From Marinococcus luteus_A (GTDB taxonomy: Bacteria; Bacillota; Bacilli; Bacillales; Marinococcaceae), in the NCBI RefSeq assembly GCF_034497705.1, contig NZ_JAXRUV010000002.1, forward strand, positions 186,001 through 250,000: a stretch of 64,000 nucleotides of DNA, written 5' to 3'. Position numbers and translations under genes: made by a program. Within the stretch, counting starts at the first letter, position 1. Each line of letters begins with the position of its first letter. Below the pieces are notes generated by a model. The model made no database searches and was not told the DNA's origin. It was given only the letters and a program-made list of their open reading frames with translations. Shown in pieces: positions 16,272 through 24,542 of this stretch.

Positions 16272-17621
16272 TTATGATTTGGAGGATAATCCTCCGCGAA
16301 GATCTTTTTCAATATCTTCGAGACTGCGCCCTTTGGTTTCCGGAATAAACCGCAGTACGAATAAGAAAGCAAGAACGCCCATGAAGGCGAAGATAACGAA
16401 AACCCAATTGATGCCTATAGCACCTAATAGGATAGGGAAAGTCAGGGAAACAATTAAGTTTGCCAGAGACAATACGAGCGTTGTAATGCCAGTAGCTGCA
16501 CCGCGGGCTTTCATTGGGAAGAGCTCTGGAAGCATTACCCATACAACCGGCCCCCATGTGGCAGAGAAAAACATGATAAATACGCCAAGGAAGACCACGA
16601 TCAGCCAGGCAACGGTAGTGGTGAGTTCGACGCTGAATAAAATAATGGATAGTGCTGCCAGACTGCTGACCATACCTACGTTTCCAGTCAACAGCAGTTT
16701 TTTCCGTCCCAGCTTGTCGATCGTTGCGATCGCTACGAGCGTCATCAACACGTTTACCGTACCGATGCCGACTGTTCCAAGAATTGAAGCGGCGTCACCG
16801 AGTCCTGCTTCCGTAAAAATGGTCGGCGCATAATAAATAACGGAGTTAATACCAATCAGCTGCTGAAAGGCAGCGAGCAGACAACCGACTATTAACATTG
16901 GCCGCAGCCATTTTGCCTTCAGGAGATCGCCGGTACCTTCTTCAATGTTTTCGATTTCCTTCATCTGTTTCATTTCATCTTCGATTTCTGACTGGTCGCG
17001 TGTTAAGCCCATGATGTTCCGGGCTTCCTGTTCACGGTTCCGTTTGACCAGCCAACGTGGACTTTCAGGCATAAAGATTACGCCGATCATAAGCAGAATC
17101 GCGGGCACGGCTGCGAGCCCGACCATCCAACGCCATCCCTCAATTGGAGTGAAGGCGTAGTTGACGATGTAGGCAAGTAAAATACCGAGAGTAACCATCA
17201 GCTGGTTTAAAGAAGAAAGAGCGCCGCGCTGGTTTGTCGGGGCCATTTCCGATAAGTACACTGGTACAAGCGCAGTTGAGCCGCCGACTGCAAAGCCGAG
17301 AATGATACGGCCGGTAATAAGTACAGCTGCGTTTGGAGAAAATGCAAGAATCAGAGAGCCGATTAAGTAGACGAGAGCGATTACAAATACGACCCGTCTT
17401 CGGCCGAACTTATCCGATACATAGCCGCTCAACCCGGCACCAACAATAGCCCCTGCGAGCAGCGAGCTGACGACGACACCCTGCAGGAAATCCGAGAGAG
17501 GAATGTCCTGGTTAATGAAAATGAGAGCGCCGGATATAACACCGGTTTCATAACCGTACAATAATCCGCCAAGGGCTCCGAAAAAGTATATCCAACCCTT
17601 GCTTAAGCCGTTAGACATCAT
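16272..17621 (-). CDS. MFS sugar porter (CsbC/YwtG/IolT-like)
   Basis: A 449-residue sugar:proton symporter with 12 hydrophobic segments. Sugar-porter signatures are present: GGLLYGYETGVISGAL in TM1, DKFGRRR after TM2, PESPRWL at the end of the first half, QQLIGINSVIYYAP in TM7, and PETKGRSLE at the C-terminus. AAAGGTGGG precedes tandem ATG codons at 17621 and 17618. The long in-frame extension to 17714 lacks a ribosome site and runs through a palindrome-rich upstream region. The sugar (glucose, inositol, arabinose or other) cannot be set from sequence. Confidence 0.9.
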   Translation of the reverse strand: MMSNGLSKGWIYFFGALGGLLYGYETGVISGALIFINQDIPLSDFLQGVVVSSLLAGAIVGAGLSGYVSDKFGRRRVVFVIALVYLIGSLILAFSPNAAVLITGRIILGFAVGGSTALVPVYLSEMAPTNQRGALSSLNQLMVTLGILLAYIVNYAFTPIEGWRWMVGLAAVPAILLMIGVIFMPESPRWLVKRNREQEARNIMGLTRDQSEIEDEMKQMKEIENIEEGTGDLLKAKWLRPMLIVGCLLAAFQQLIGINSVIYYAPTIFTEAGLGDAASILGTVGIGTVNVLMTLVAIATIDKLGRKKLLLTGNVGMVSSLAALSIILFSVELTTTVAWLIVVFLGVFIMFFSATWGPVVWVMLPELFPMKARGAATGITTLVLSLANLIVSLTFPILLGAIGINWVFVIFAFMGVLAFLFVLRFIPETKGRSLEDIEKDLRGGLSSKS

Positions 17622-17642
17622 ATACCCACCTTTAATTTTTTG

Positions 17643-17695
17643 TCCTGACAGGATTCTTCCACGTTTGGGAGTATTCCAAACATTTCCATTGGAAT
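17643..17695. promoter_or_regulatory. Cluster of inverted repeats upstream of the sugar porter
   Basis: Overlapping palindromes: TCCTG-A-CAGGA (17643-17653), TTTGG-N7-CCAAA (17664-17680), TTCCA-T-TGGAA (17684-17694) and the wider ATTCCA-N11-TGGAAT (17673-17695). They lie 20-75 bp before the start codon and look like operator material, but I know no regulator with this motif. Confidence 0.35.
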
Positions 17696-17700
17696 CATAA

Positions 17701-17738
17701 GAAAACAGCCGCAAACAATATCTGTGTTGGGCTGTGTT
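17701..17738 (-). terminator. Probable terminator of lipL
   Basis: On the minus strand ACAGCCCAACA pairs imperfectly with TGTTTGCGGCTGT, followed by TTTTCTTAT. The T-run is short. Confidence 0.5.
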
Positions 17739-17746
17739 AAGTTTTC

Positions 17747-18589
17747 CTATGAGCGTGGCTGGGTCGCTTTTTTATTTCTTGCAAGCACCCTGTCGTAAAA
17801 ATACGCAAAACGGGACTGCTCGTCCTCCGTGAGCTGATCATCGTACACAGAAGCACCCAGGCTCTCTGCTGTCTGCTGGATCCGCCGGTTGATATCCTGA
17901 ATGGAAAAAGCGGTTCCGTACAGCTCTTCGAGGGAAGTCATCACAGAAGGAACTACGGCCGGCCAGGTGATCTTTGTGTCTGCCTGGTCATGAGCGGCAC
18001 GCTCGTAGAATTCCCGCAAAACTTCTGCGCGGGCAGCGCCGCTCCGGGTGACGGCTAAATAAATCTGCACCGCTGCACCGCCTCTGATACGCCGCTGTGA
18101 AATGCCCGCGAATTTTTTTCCGTCGATGCTTAAATCGTAAGATCCCGGACAGTACGAGCCGACAATTTCATAGGCGTCAATATAACCTGGACTGTCGTCA
18201 AATACTTCCTGTATAAATGCCCACATCCATTCATAGCCGGCATGAATAGAAGTTCCGCGTTCTTCTTTAAAAATGAGGGAAAGATTATAAATTCCTTCAT
18301 CGAGTACTACAGCAAGGCCGCCCGAATTGCGTACAATAACTTCGTATCCCTGCTCCCGAAGATATTCAAGCCCATCGGCTGCAGCGGGCAGCCGTGTATC
18401 CTGAATACCGAGGACAACGGTGGGGGCATGGACCCAGGCACGCATAACAGAAGGGGAAGAACCCTCTCCCAGACTCACACAAAAATTATCATCAAAGGCA
18501 AAAGATTGCAATGGATCCATATTAATTCCAGTTACTGAATGATCGATCCACCGCCATTTTTTACCCGTAAAAATATCTTTCATTTCCAT
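17747..18589 (-). CDS. lipL: Octanoyl-[GcvH]:protein N-octanoyltransferase
   Basis: A 280-residue amidotransferase of the lipoate relay; it moves octanoyl from GcvH to E2 subunits through an acyl-cysteine. Counting from ATG 18589 the nucleophile is Cys147 in GSYCPGSYDL, the position known for Bacillus subtilis LipL, and the length (281 codons) also agrees. This supports the start over the upstream in-frame extension. Other family markers are VVLGIQDTRLP, VRNSGGLAVVLD and KFAGISQRRIRGG. Its genomic place near pta, ywfO and ywhD matches ywfL. Confidence 0.95.
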   Translation of the reverse strand: MEMKDIFTGKKWRWIDHSVTGINMDPLQSFAFDDNFCVSLGEGSSPSVMRAWVHAPTVVLGIQDTRLPAAADGLEYLREQGYEVIVRNSGGLAVVLDEGIYNLSLIFKEERGTSIHAGYEWMWAFIQEVFDDSPGYIDAYEIVGSYCPGSYDLSIDGKKFAGISQRRIRGGAAVQIYLAVTRSGAARAEVLREFYERAAHDQADTKITWPAVVPSVMTSLEELYGTAFSIQDINRRIQQTAESLGASVYDDQLTEDEQSRFAYFYDRVLARNKKATQPRS

Positions 18590-18827
18590 TTTATGTACCC
18601 CGATTCTATTCATTTTCATTTTGACCGGTATTATTATAACATTGCTCTTTCTTTGTGAGATATTGCCTCGCACTAAATAGTAGAGGAAACCAGGATTTTT
18701 CCTTTCCAAACAGGATAATGAACAGTATAATTACGGTATCTGCCTGAGAGAGTTTTTAGTGGAGGGGCCCAAAAACAACATAGAGAGAATATTCATAATA
18801 TTTATATTTAAAAAGGGGGACCTTAAC

Positions 18828-20072
18828 ATGAACAAGAAATTGACGATTTGGATTTTAATCGCGCTTGTTGCTGGTGTGATCGCAGGGATCATCTTGAGCT
18901 TTGGACCGGACAGCGTCTACAATCCAATAGATACATACTTACTGTATCCTGTCGGCGAAATTTTCCTTAATTTAATTACTATGCTTGTAGTACCGATTGT
19001 GTTCGTGTCGATTACGCTCGGGGCCGCAGCTTTAAATCCGAGAGATCTCGGACGGATTGGCGGCAAGACAATTGCGTTTTACCTTATCACGACGGCTATT
19101 GCCCTGACCATCGGCGTTATTGTTGCTTACGTGCTTCAGCCTGGGGCCGGCGGGGACTTTGATATTCAAAACGCCAGCTACGACGCAGAAGAAGCGCCTT
19201 CCATTGCAGATACCCTGCTCGGAATTATTCCGGACAACCCTGTACAGGCAATGGCAGAAGCAAACATGCTCCAAATTATTGCTTTTGGTATCTTCATCGG
19301 TATTTCCCTGGCCATGCTTGGAAGCAAAGTATCGATGGTAACGAAATTCTTTGAACAGCTGAATGATATTCTCATGTTTTTGGTTACGATTGTAATGTAC
19401 ACAGCTCCATTCGGCGCGTTTGCGTTGATCGCTTCTGCTATTGGGGAAGCGGGACTGGACGGACTTCAGTCCATTCTCATGTACGCTCTCGCAGTTATTC
19501 TCTCTCTCGTTTTACAGGCAGCTATTGTTTATACCCTTGCGATCTACTTACTCGGCAAAGGCAATCCGCTCACGTTCTTTAGGGAGTTTTTCCCGGCGAT
19601 GGCCGTGGCCTTTAGTTTATCGAGCTCCAGCGGTACCCTGCCGATTTCGATGAGAATGGCCCAGGAACGACTGAAGGTAAGCAAGCCGGTATCAAGCTTT
19701 GTGCAGCCGCTTGGTTCGACGATTAACATGGACGGCACCGGTATTATGCAGTCTGTGGCAGCGGTGTTTATCGCGCAGGCGTACAGCATTGATCTTTCGT
19801 TTACACAAGTTATTGTGATTATTCTGACGGCGACCCTGGCAAGTATTGGTACTGCCGGTGTTCCGGGTGTCGGCCTGATAATGCTTTCGCTCGTGCTGAC
19901 CCAGGTCGGGCTGCCGGTGGAGGGCATTGCCCTGATTATTGGTATTGACCGCCTCCTTGATATGCTGCGGACTTCCCTGAACGTGACAGGTGACGCCGTA
20001 TGCGCGTTTGTAATTGACCGTTCGGAGAAACGAAAGCGTGGAGAAGAGATAGGTCATATTGGAAAAGAATAA
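18828..20072 (+). CDS. Dicarboxylate/amino acid:cation symporter (DAACS family)
   Basis: A 414-residue membrane transporter of the glutamate/C4-dicarboxylate:cation symporter family. The re-entrant loop motif SSSSGTLP and the NMDGTG motif that coordinates cation and substrate are intact, and DRLLDMLRTSLNVTGDA near the end carries the conserved acidic and asparagine residues. Substrate could be glutamate, aspartate, C4-dicarboxylate or serine/threonine. AAAGGGGG precedes ATG 18828. A TATAAT at 18726-18731 is a likely -10 box with a weak -35 (TTTCCA). Confidence 0.92.
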   Translation: MNKKLTIWILIALVAGVIAGIILSFGPDSVYNPIDTYLLYPVGEIFLNLITMLVVPIVFVSITLGAAALNPRDLGRIGGKTIAFYLITTAIALTIGVIVAYVLQPGAGGDFDIQNASYDAEEAPSIADTLLGIIPDNPVQAMAEANMLQIIAFGIFIGISLAMLGSKVSMVTKFFEQLNDILMFLVTIVMYTAPFGAFALIASAIGEAGLDGLQSILMYALAVILSLVLQAAIVYTLAIYLLGKGNPLTFFREFFPAMAVAFSLSSSSGTLPISMRMAQERLKVSKPVSSFVQPLGSTINMDGTGIMQSVAAVFIAQAYSIDLSFTQVIVIILTATLASIGTAGVPGVGLIMLSLVLTQVGLPVEGIALIIGIDRLLDMLRTSLNVTGDAVCAFVIDRSEKRKRGEEIGHIGKE

Positions 20073-20083
20073 CGGGAACAGGT

Positions 20084-20112
20084 ACCGGCGGCATATGCTG
20101 CCGGTATTTTTT
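20084..20112 (+). terminator. Terminator after the DAACS symporter
   Basis: A perfect 22-bp palindrome, ACCGGCGGCAT/ATGCTGCCGGT, followed by ATTTTTTAT. Confidence 0.88.
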
Positions 20113-20125
20113 ATGGCTGCTTTTT

Positions 20126-20155
20126 TTGCTAAGCCAGGAAAGAACTTGCTATAAT
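20126..20155 (+). promoter_or_regulatory. SigA promoter of ywfO
   Basis: TTGCTA (20126-20131), 18-bp spacer, perfect TATAAT (20150-20155) preceded by TGC, i.e. an extended -10. Predicted transcript start near 20162. Confidence 0.72.
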
Positions 20156-20213
20156 AACAGTATTGAAATATACGATCAGCGGGCCCGCTGAAACAGAGAC
20201 GGAAAGGAACGCA

Positions 20214-21533
20214 ATGACCATGCCGGTTGGAAACAAAAAGCTTCCAGAAGAAAAAGTGTTTAAGGATCCGGTCCACCGCTACATTCATATCAGTGATGAA
20301 CTCATATGGGATCTGGTGGGGACAAAAGAATTTCAGCGGCTGCGCCGTGTTCGCCAGCTTGGAACGACGTTTCTGACGTTTCACGGAGCGGAGCATACCC
20401 GTTTCAACCATTCCCTGGGCGTGTATGAAATCATGCGCAGGATTATCGAGGTATTTGAAGGCCGTCCGCATTGGAATGGGGACGAGGGGCTGCTTTGTCT
20501 GAGTGCGGCGCTTCTTCATGATATCGGCCACGGCCCGTTTTCCCATTCGTTTGAAAAAGTGTTTAATACAGACCATGAAGAATGGACGCGCCATATCATT
20601 TTAGGTGATACAGAAGTGAATACCGTTCTCCGTCGGATGGGCGGGGATTTTCCCCAGCAGGTCGCAGACGTGATAGAAAAAACTCATCCGAATAAACTGA
20701 TTGTCAGCATGATCAGCAGCCAGATTGATGCGGACCGGATGGATTACCTGCAGCGTGACGCCTTTTACACCGGGGTCAGTTACGGTCATTTTGATATGGA
20801 GCGCATACTCCGGGTCATGAGGCCGACAGAAGATCAGGTAGTTATTAAAGCAACCGGCATGCATGCGGTCGAGGACTATATTATGAGCCGGTACCAGATG
20901 TACTGGCAGGTATACTTTCATCCGGTAACGCGGAGCGCGGAAGTGATACTGACGAAAATTTTACAGCGCGTTAAAGACCTTAAAAACGAAAACTATCCGT
21001 TTAAATATCCCCCGGACCATTTTGAAAGCTTTTTCCGCGGTGCCATTACGCTCGAGGATTACCTGGACCTCGACGAGTCGGTCGTTATGTATTATTTTTT
21101 GATGTGGCAGAAGGAAGAAGATGCGATACTTCAGGATTTGTGCCGGCGCTTTATGAACAGGCGGCTGTTTAAATATGTGGAATTCGACCAGCATTTTATG
21201 ATGAATGAGTGGCTTCGCCTGCAGCAGCTGTTTGCAGATCTCGGTGTAGATCCTGCGTATTACCTTGTCGTCGATTCTTCGTCAGATCTGCCGTATGATT
21301 TTTACCGGCCCGGCGAGGAAGAGGACCGGGTGCCTATTCATCTTTTGATGCCAGACCGCCGTCTTCGTGAATTGTCGAGAGAGTCGGATGTGGTAGAAGC
21401 GATTTCGGGTAAAAAGCGGACCGACCATAAATTATATTATCCGTCAGAGATTCTCGAGGAGCCCGGACAGGAAGACACGAAGCAGCAGATTAAGGACATA
21501 CTTCATTTAAAATTAGGGAAAGTAGAACGGTGA
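20214..21533 (+). CDS. ywfO: HD-domain phosphohydrolase YwfO
   Basis: A 439-residue HD-superfamily protein related to dGTPase/SAMHD1-like nucleotide triphosphohydrolases. The metal-binding HD pattern is seen as HTRFNHSLGVYE, LLHDIGHGPFSHSFE and a later SSQIDADRMDYL. AAAGGA precedes ATG 20214; the in-frame TTG at 20163 is the predicted transcript start and not used. The order ywfO-ywgA-ywhD-speE-speB continues on the same strand, suggesting at least partial cotranscription. The physiological substrate is not established from sequence. Confidence 0.93.
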   Translation: MTMPVGNKKLPEEKVFKDPVHRYIHISDELIWDLVGTKEFQRLRRVRQLGTTFLTFHGAEHTRFNHSLGVYEIMRRIIEVFEGRPHWNGDEGLLCLSAALLHDIGHGPFSHSFEKVFNTDHEEWTRHIILGDTEVNTVLRRMGGDFPQQVADVIEKTHPNKLIVSMISSQIDADRMDYLQRDAFYTGVSYGHFDMERILRVMRPTEDQVVIKATGMHAVEDYIMSRYQMYWQVYFHPVTRSAEVILTKILQRVKDLKNENYPFKYPPDHFESFFRGAITLEDYLDLDESVVMYYFLMWQKEEDAILQDLCRRFMNRRLFKYVEFDQHFMMNEWLRLQQLFADLGVDPAYYLVVDSSSDLPYDFYRPGEEEDRVPIHLLMPDRRLRELSRESDVVEAISGKKRTDHKLYYPSEILEEPGQEDTKQQIKDILHLKLGKVER

Positions 21534-21603
21534 TTCCGCCGTCCTTCCGGTGAAGCCGGAAGATACATAAAGAAAGCAGCAGAAAGGGAGGGGGCGCGGC
21601 ATT

Positions 21604-22107
21604 ATGTTACCGGATCACGCGAAGATTATGGCCCTGCTTGAGGATACAAAAGAAGTTATTGGACGAAAAAAACTGCAGAAAATCGTATATATTGGAAAAA
21701 AACTGAACCTTCCATTTCAGGAAAAATACACATTTCGTATGTATGGCCCTTATTCAGAGGAATTGACCCTCCGGCTCGAAGAACTGTGCGGTCTCGGACT
21801 TATTACAGAATGTAAAGAAACAAAATCCGGCTATTATCAGTACCGGTATGAGCTTTCTGAAGACGGAACTTCGTTTTTGGAGAAATTCCCGCTCGATTGG
21901 CCGTCTGAGCGGGCAAAGCCTGTACTTCAGAGTCTAAACAGCCAGAGCGCCCGGTTTTTAGAGCTTGTATCCACCATGCTTTATTTTGATCACCTGTCCA
22001 AAGAAGCGGTGGAAGCCAGGGTGGCGGAGCTGAAAAAAAGCCAGAATTACCGCCCGGAAGAATTCGAGGAAGGCTGGGAATATATCGAATCGTTGCAGAA
22101 TCAGTAA
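21604..22107 (+). CDS. ywgA: YwgA family protein of unknown function
   Basis: A 167-residue soluble protein with KLQKIVYIGKKL and MYGPYSEEL, a pattern like small winged-helix or toxin-antitoxin-associated (SocA/Panacea-like) proteins; this resemblance is only suggestive. It is conserved beside ywfO in Bacillus subtilis. GGGAGGGGG precedes the ATG. No catalytic motif is obvious. Confidence 0.8.
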   Translation: MLPDHAKIMALLEDTKEVIGRKKLQKIVYIGKKLNLPFQEKYTFRMYGPYSEELTLRLEELCGLGLITECKETKSGYYQYRYELSEDGTSFLEKFPLDWPSERAKPVLQSLNSQSARFLELVSTMLYFDHLSKEAVEARVAELKKSQNYRPEEFEEGWEYIESLQNQ

Positions 22108-22158
22108 GAAAACAGGTACGATAAGAATAAGGAACGATTAAAGGAGGAGCTTTTCCGA

Positions 22159-22707
22159 ATGAGTGAATTCAGTAAAGATAATAATAAAGGCGCTGAAAAG
22201 AAACGCGGCAGCCAGTTCAATATTCTAAGCGGGGACGCTACTAAAGGGGACGGAGGCTTTAACGCCGGTGCCCTTAGTCTGGACAATGTGACCCCCGTCT
22301 TTATCGACCCGGCGGAAGACGCAGCATTTATTGACATGGGAGCTCTGCACGCCAGATCCGAACCGGAAAAGAGGGTGAAATTCGGACCTGATAAAAGCAA
22401 CGTTCCGGATGGCAAGCTGTACTGGCTCGTATGGGTATCAACGGAGCAGGGGGAAAACGGTCCGTTTTACGCCGGTCTTGGCGCCTGCGAAATGCTTGTG
22501 GACAAAAAAGCCCGCCGTGCGTACAAAAGTATGCCGGAGCATGTGAACAATCTGGATAAAGCAATTAAAGGGCGCATAGCGATTGCGCACATGGATGAGC
22601 ACTCCCGCTACATTCTGCAGGAATATTTAAAAGCATTTAACCGGAACATGTGGGACAATTCGACCGAAGAGCTGTATGAGGCCTTCCGCGGAGCAGCGGA
22701 GCAATAA
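22159..22707 (+). CDS. ywhD: YwhD family protein of unknown function
   Basis: A 182-residue soluble protein with a polar N-terminus (about 1-20, rich in Lys, Asn, Asp) and a compact core containing QFNILSGD, GALSLDNVTPVFID and YWLVWVSTEQ. It recalls Bacillus subtilis YwhD, whose role I do not know. AAAGGAGG lies before the ATG. A GC-rich hairpin follows before speE. Confidence 0.82.
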   Translation: MSEFSKDNNKGAEKKRGSQFNILSGDATKGDGGFNAGALSLDNVTPVFIDPAEDAAFIDMGALHARSEPEKRVKFGPDKSNVPDGKLYWLVWVSTEQGENGPFYAGLGACEMLVDKKARRAYKSMPEHVNNLDKAIKGRIAIAHMDEHSRYILQEYLKAFNRNMWDNSTEELYEAFRGAAEQ

Positions 22708-22714
22708 AAAAACA

Positions 22715-22745
22715 GGGCGTGCGGGGATATTTCCCGCACGTTTCG
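22715..22745 (+). terminator. Hairpin between ywhD and speE
   Basis: CGTGCGGG and CCCGCACG form an 8-bp stem followed by TTTCGTCTGT. The T-run is interrupted, so it may be a weak terminator allowing read-through into speE. Confidence 0.5.
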
Positions 22746-22769
22746 TCTGTGAAAAGAGGAGGAACGGCT

Positions 22770-23609
22770 ATGGAAACGTGGTTTACAGAAAAACAAACAG
22801 AGCATTTCGGCATTACTGCACGTGTTACAAAAACGCTGCATTCCGAGCAGACCGATTTCCAGCAGCTCGACGTAGTGGAAACGGCAGAGTTCGGGAATAT
22901 GCTGCTGCTTGATGGCATGGTTATGACTACAGAAAAGGACGAGTTCGTCTATCATGAAATGATGGCCCACGTTCCGCTTGCAGCACACCCGGAACCCAAG
23001 CATATACTGGTTGTCGGCGGCGGCGACGGCGGCGTTATCCGGGAAGTGCTGAAGCACCCCTCGGTGGAGGCAGCCACGCTTGTGGAAATCGATGGCCAGG
23101 TGGTAAAGTATTCAAAAAAATACCTGCCTTCCATAGCCGGGGCGCTAGATGACTCGCGGGTCGATGTGCAGGTAGCCGATGGGTTTATGCATATCGCGGA
23201 AAGTGAAGCAGCGTATGACGTGATCATGGTGGATTCCACGGAGCCGGTCGGCCCGGCCGTAAAGCTGTTTGAAAAAGGTTTTTACGAAGGTATTCACCGG
23301 GCGCTAAAGGAGGATGGCATCTTTGTCGCCCAGACGGATAACCCGTGGTTTCACGCAGACCTGCTTCGGACAGTATACAACGACGTAAAAGAAATATTTA
23401 CTCATACCGAAGTATATACGGCAAACATTCCGACGTATCCGAGCGGCCTATGGACATTTACTATCGGTTCGAAGGAGTACAGACCGAAAGAGTTGCACCG
23501 ACGTCGGGCAGAAGCATTGGACACTCATTACTATACGGCAGATATACATGAGGCTGCGTTTGCGCTTCCGGCTTTTGTGCAGCGGGGCCTTGAACGAATG
23601 GAGGCGTGA
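22770..23609 (+). CDS. speE: Spermidine synthase
   Basis: A 279-residue aminopropyltransferase that makes spermidine from putrescine and decarboxylated S-adenosylmethionine. Motifs: LLLDGMVMTTEKDEF, the nucleotide-binding GGGDGGVIRE and the catalytic DSTEPVGPA. GAGGAGG lies before ATG 22770. speB starts two bases after the stop, so the two are translationally linked, as in Bacillus subtilis. Confidence 0.96.
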   Translation: METWFTEKQTEHFGITARVTKTLHSEQTDFQQLDVVETAEFGNMLLLDGMVMTTEKDEFVYHEMMAHVPLAAHPEPKHILVVGGGDGGVIREVLKHPSVEAATLVEIDGQVVKYSKKYLPSIAGALDDSRVDVQVADGFMHIAESEAAYDVIMVDSTEPVGPAVKLFEKGFYEGIHRALKEDGIFVAQTDNPWFHADLLRTVYNDVKEIFTHTEVYTANIPTYPSGLWTFTIGSKEYRPKELHRRRAEALDTHYYTADIHEAAFALPAFVQRGLERMEA

Positions 23610-23611
23610 CC

Positions 23612-24487
23612 ATGGATGCCTTTGATCCGGCTTATACAGGAAAGGTATTTATCGGGAGCTCTGCTTCCTATGAGAACAGCAGTGTGGTATTGTACGGAAT
23701 GCCGATGGACTGGACAGTCAGCTTCCGCCCGGGGTCCCGTTTTGGCCCGAACCGAATCCGGGAGACCTCTATCGGTCTCGAGGAATACAGTCCCTATCTG
23801 GACAAACATTTGGAGGACTATGCGTATCACGATGCCGGGGATATGATGCTCCCGTTCGGAAACCCGGCCAAAAGCGTAGAAATTATTCAAAAGACAGCGG
23901 CGCGTCTGTTTGCGGATGGCAAATTCCCTCTGGGGATAGGGGGAGAGCATCTTGTAACCTGGCCGATTATGCAGGCAGCCTGCGCGCATGATCCTTCTGT
24001 CGCTTTTATTCATATCGATGCGCACACGGACCTGCGCGAAGATTATGAGGGAGAGCCATTATCCCACGCCACCCCGGTACGGAAAATCTGTGAAAAAATA
24101 GGAGCGGAAAATGTTTATTCCTACGGAGTGCGCTCCGGAGAAAAGGAAGAGTTCGACTACGCCCGCACGTCGGGCATGCACTTCTCCCCGTTTGAAGTAG
24201 CAGAGCCGCTGCAGCGGGATTTGAAAGGACTGCAGGGCCGCTCGGTATACGTATCGATTGATATCGATGTTTTGGATCCGGCGTACGCTCCGGGCACAGG
24301 CACGGCGGAAGCCGGCGGCATAACATCAAAGGAGCTGCTGGAAGCCATTCACGCAATTGCCGCCTCGGAGGTTAATGTAATCGGGGCCGATATTGTGGAA
24401 ATTTCACCTCCGTACGACAGCGGCGATCAGACCGCGATTGTGGCCGGAAAATGTATTCGGGAAATGCTCCTTGGCTGGACAAAATAG
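23612..24487 (+). CDS. speB: Agmatinase
   Basis: A 291-residue ureohydrolase that turns agmatine into putrescine and urea, feeding SpeE. The binuclear manganese site is complete: GGEH, DAHTDLR, and SIDIDVLDPAYAPGTGTAEAGG spread over 110-230. GGAGG sits seven bases before ATG 23612; the upstream GTG at 23606 is too close to it. Terminated by a strong hairpin shared with the converging P450 gene. Confidence 0.96.
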   Translation: MDAFDPAYTGKVFIGSSASYENSSVVLYGMPMDWTVSFRPGSRFGPNRIRETSIGLEEYSPYLDKHLEDYAYHDAGDMMLPFGNPAKSVEIIQKTAARLFADGKFPLGIGGEHLVTWPIMQAACAHDPSVAFIHIDAHTDLREDYEGEPLSHATPVRKICEKIGAENVYSYGVRSGEKEEFDYARTSGMHFSPFEVAEPLQRDLKGLQGRSVYVSIDIDVLDPAYAPGTGTAEAGGITSKELLEAIHAIAASEVNVIGADIVEISPPYDSGDQTAIVAGKCIREMLLGWTK

Positions 24488-24501
24488 AAGCTGGGGCCAT
24501 C

Positions 24502-24541
24502 AAAAAGGCCGGAAAGCCTCTTAAGGTTTTCCGGCCTTTTA
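24502..24541. terminator. Bidirectional terminator between speB and P450 gene
   Basis: AAAAGGCCGGAAA pairs with TTTTCCGGCCTTTT around a 12-nt loop, with U-runs on both strands between converging genes. Confidence 0.9.
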
Positions 24542-24542
24542 T

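Noticed and set aside
18732..18827. Possible riboswitch leader before the DAACS symporter (CCTGAGAGAG segment)
   Set aside because: The segment recalls parts of glycine or TPP aptamers, but the conserved cores and paired helices are missing and the leader has no terminator.
19692..20594. 300-codon minus-strand open frame
   Set aside because: It spans the 3' end of the DAACS gene, a terminator, a promoter and the start of ywfO; composition is that of a shadow frame.
22719..22769. Longer speE start at 22719
   Set aside because: The extension encodes the terminator hairpin region; the start at 22770 has the ribosome site and matches family length.
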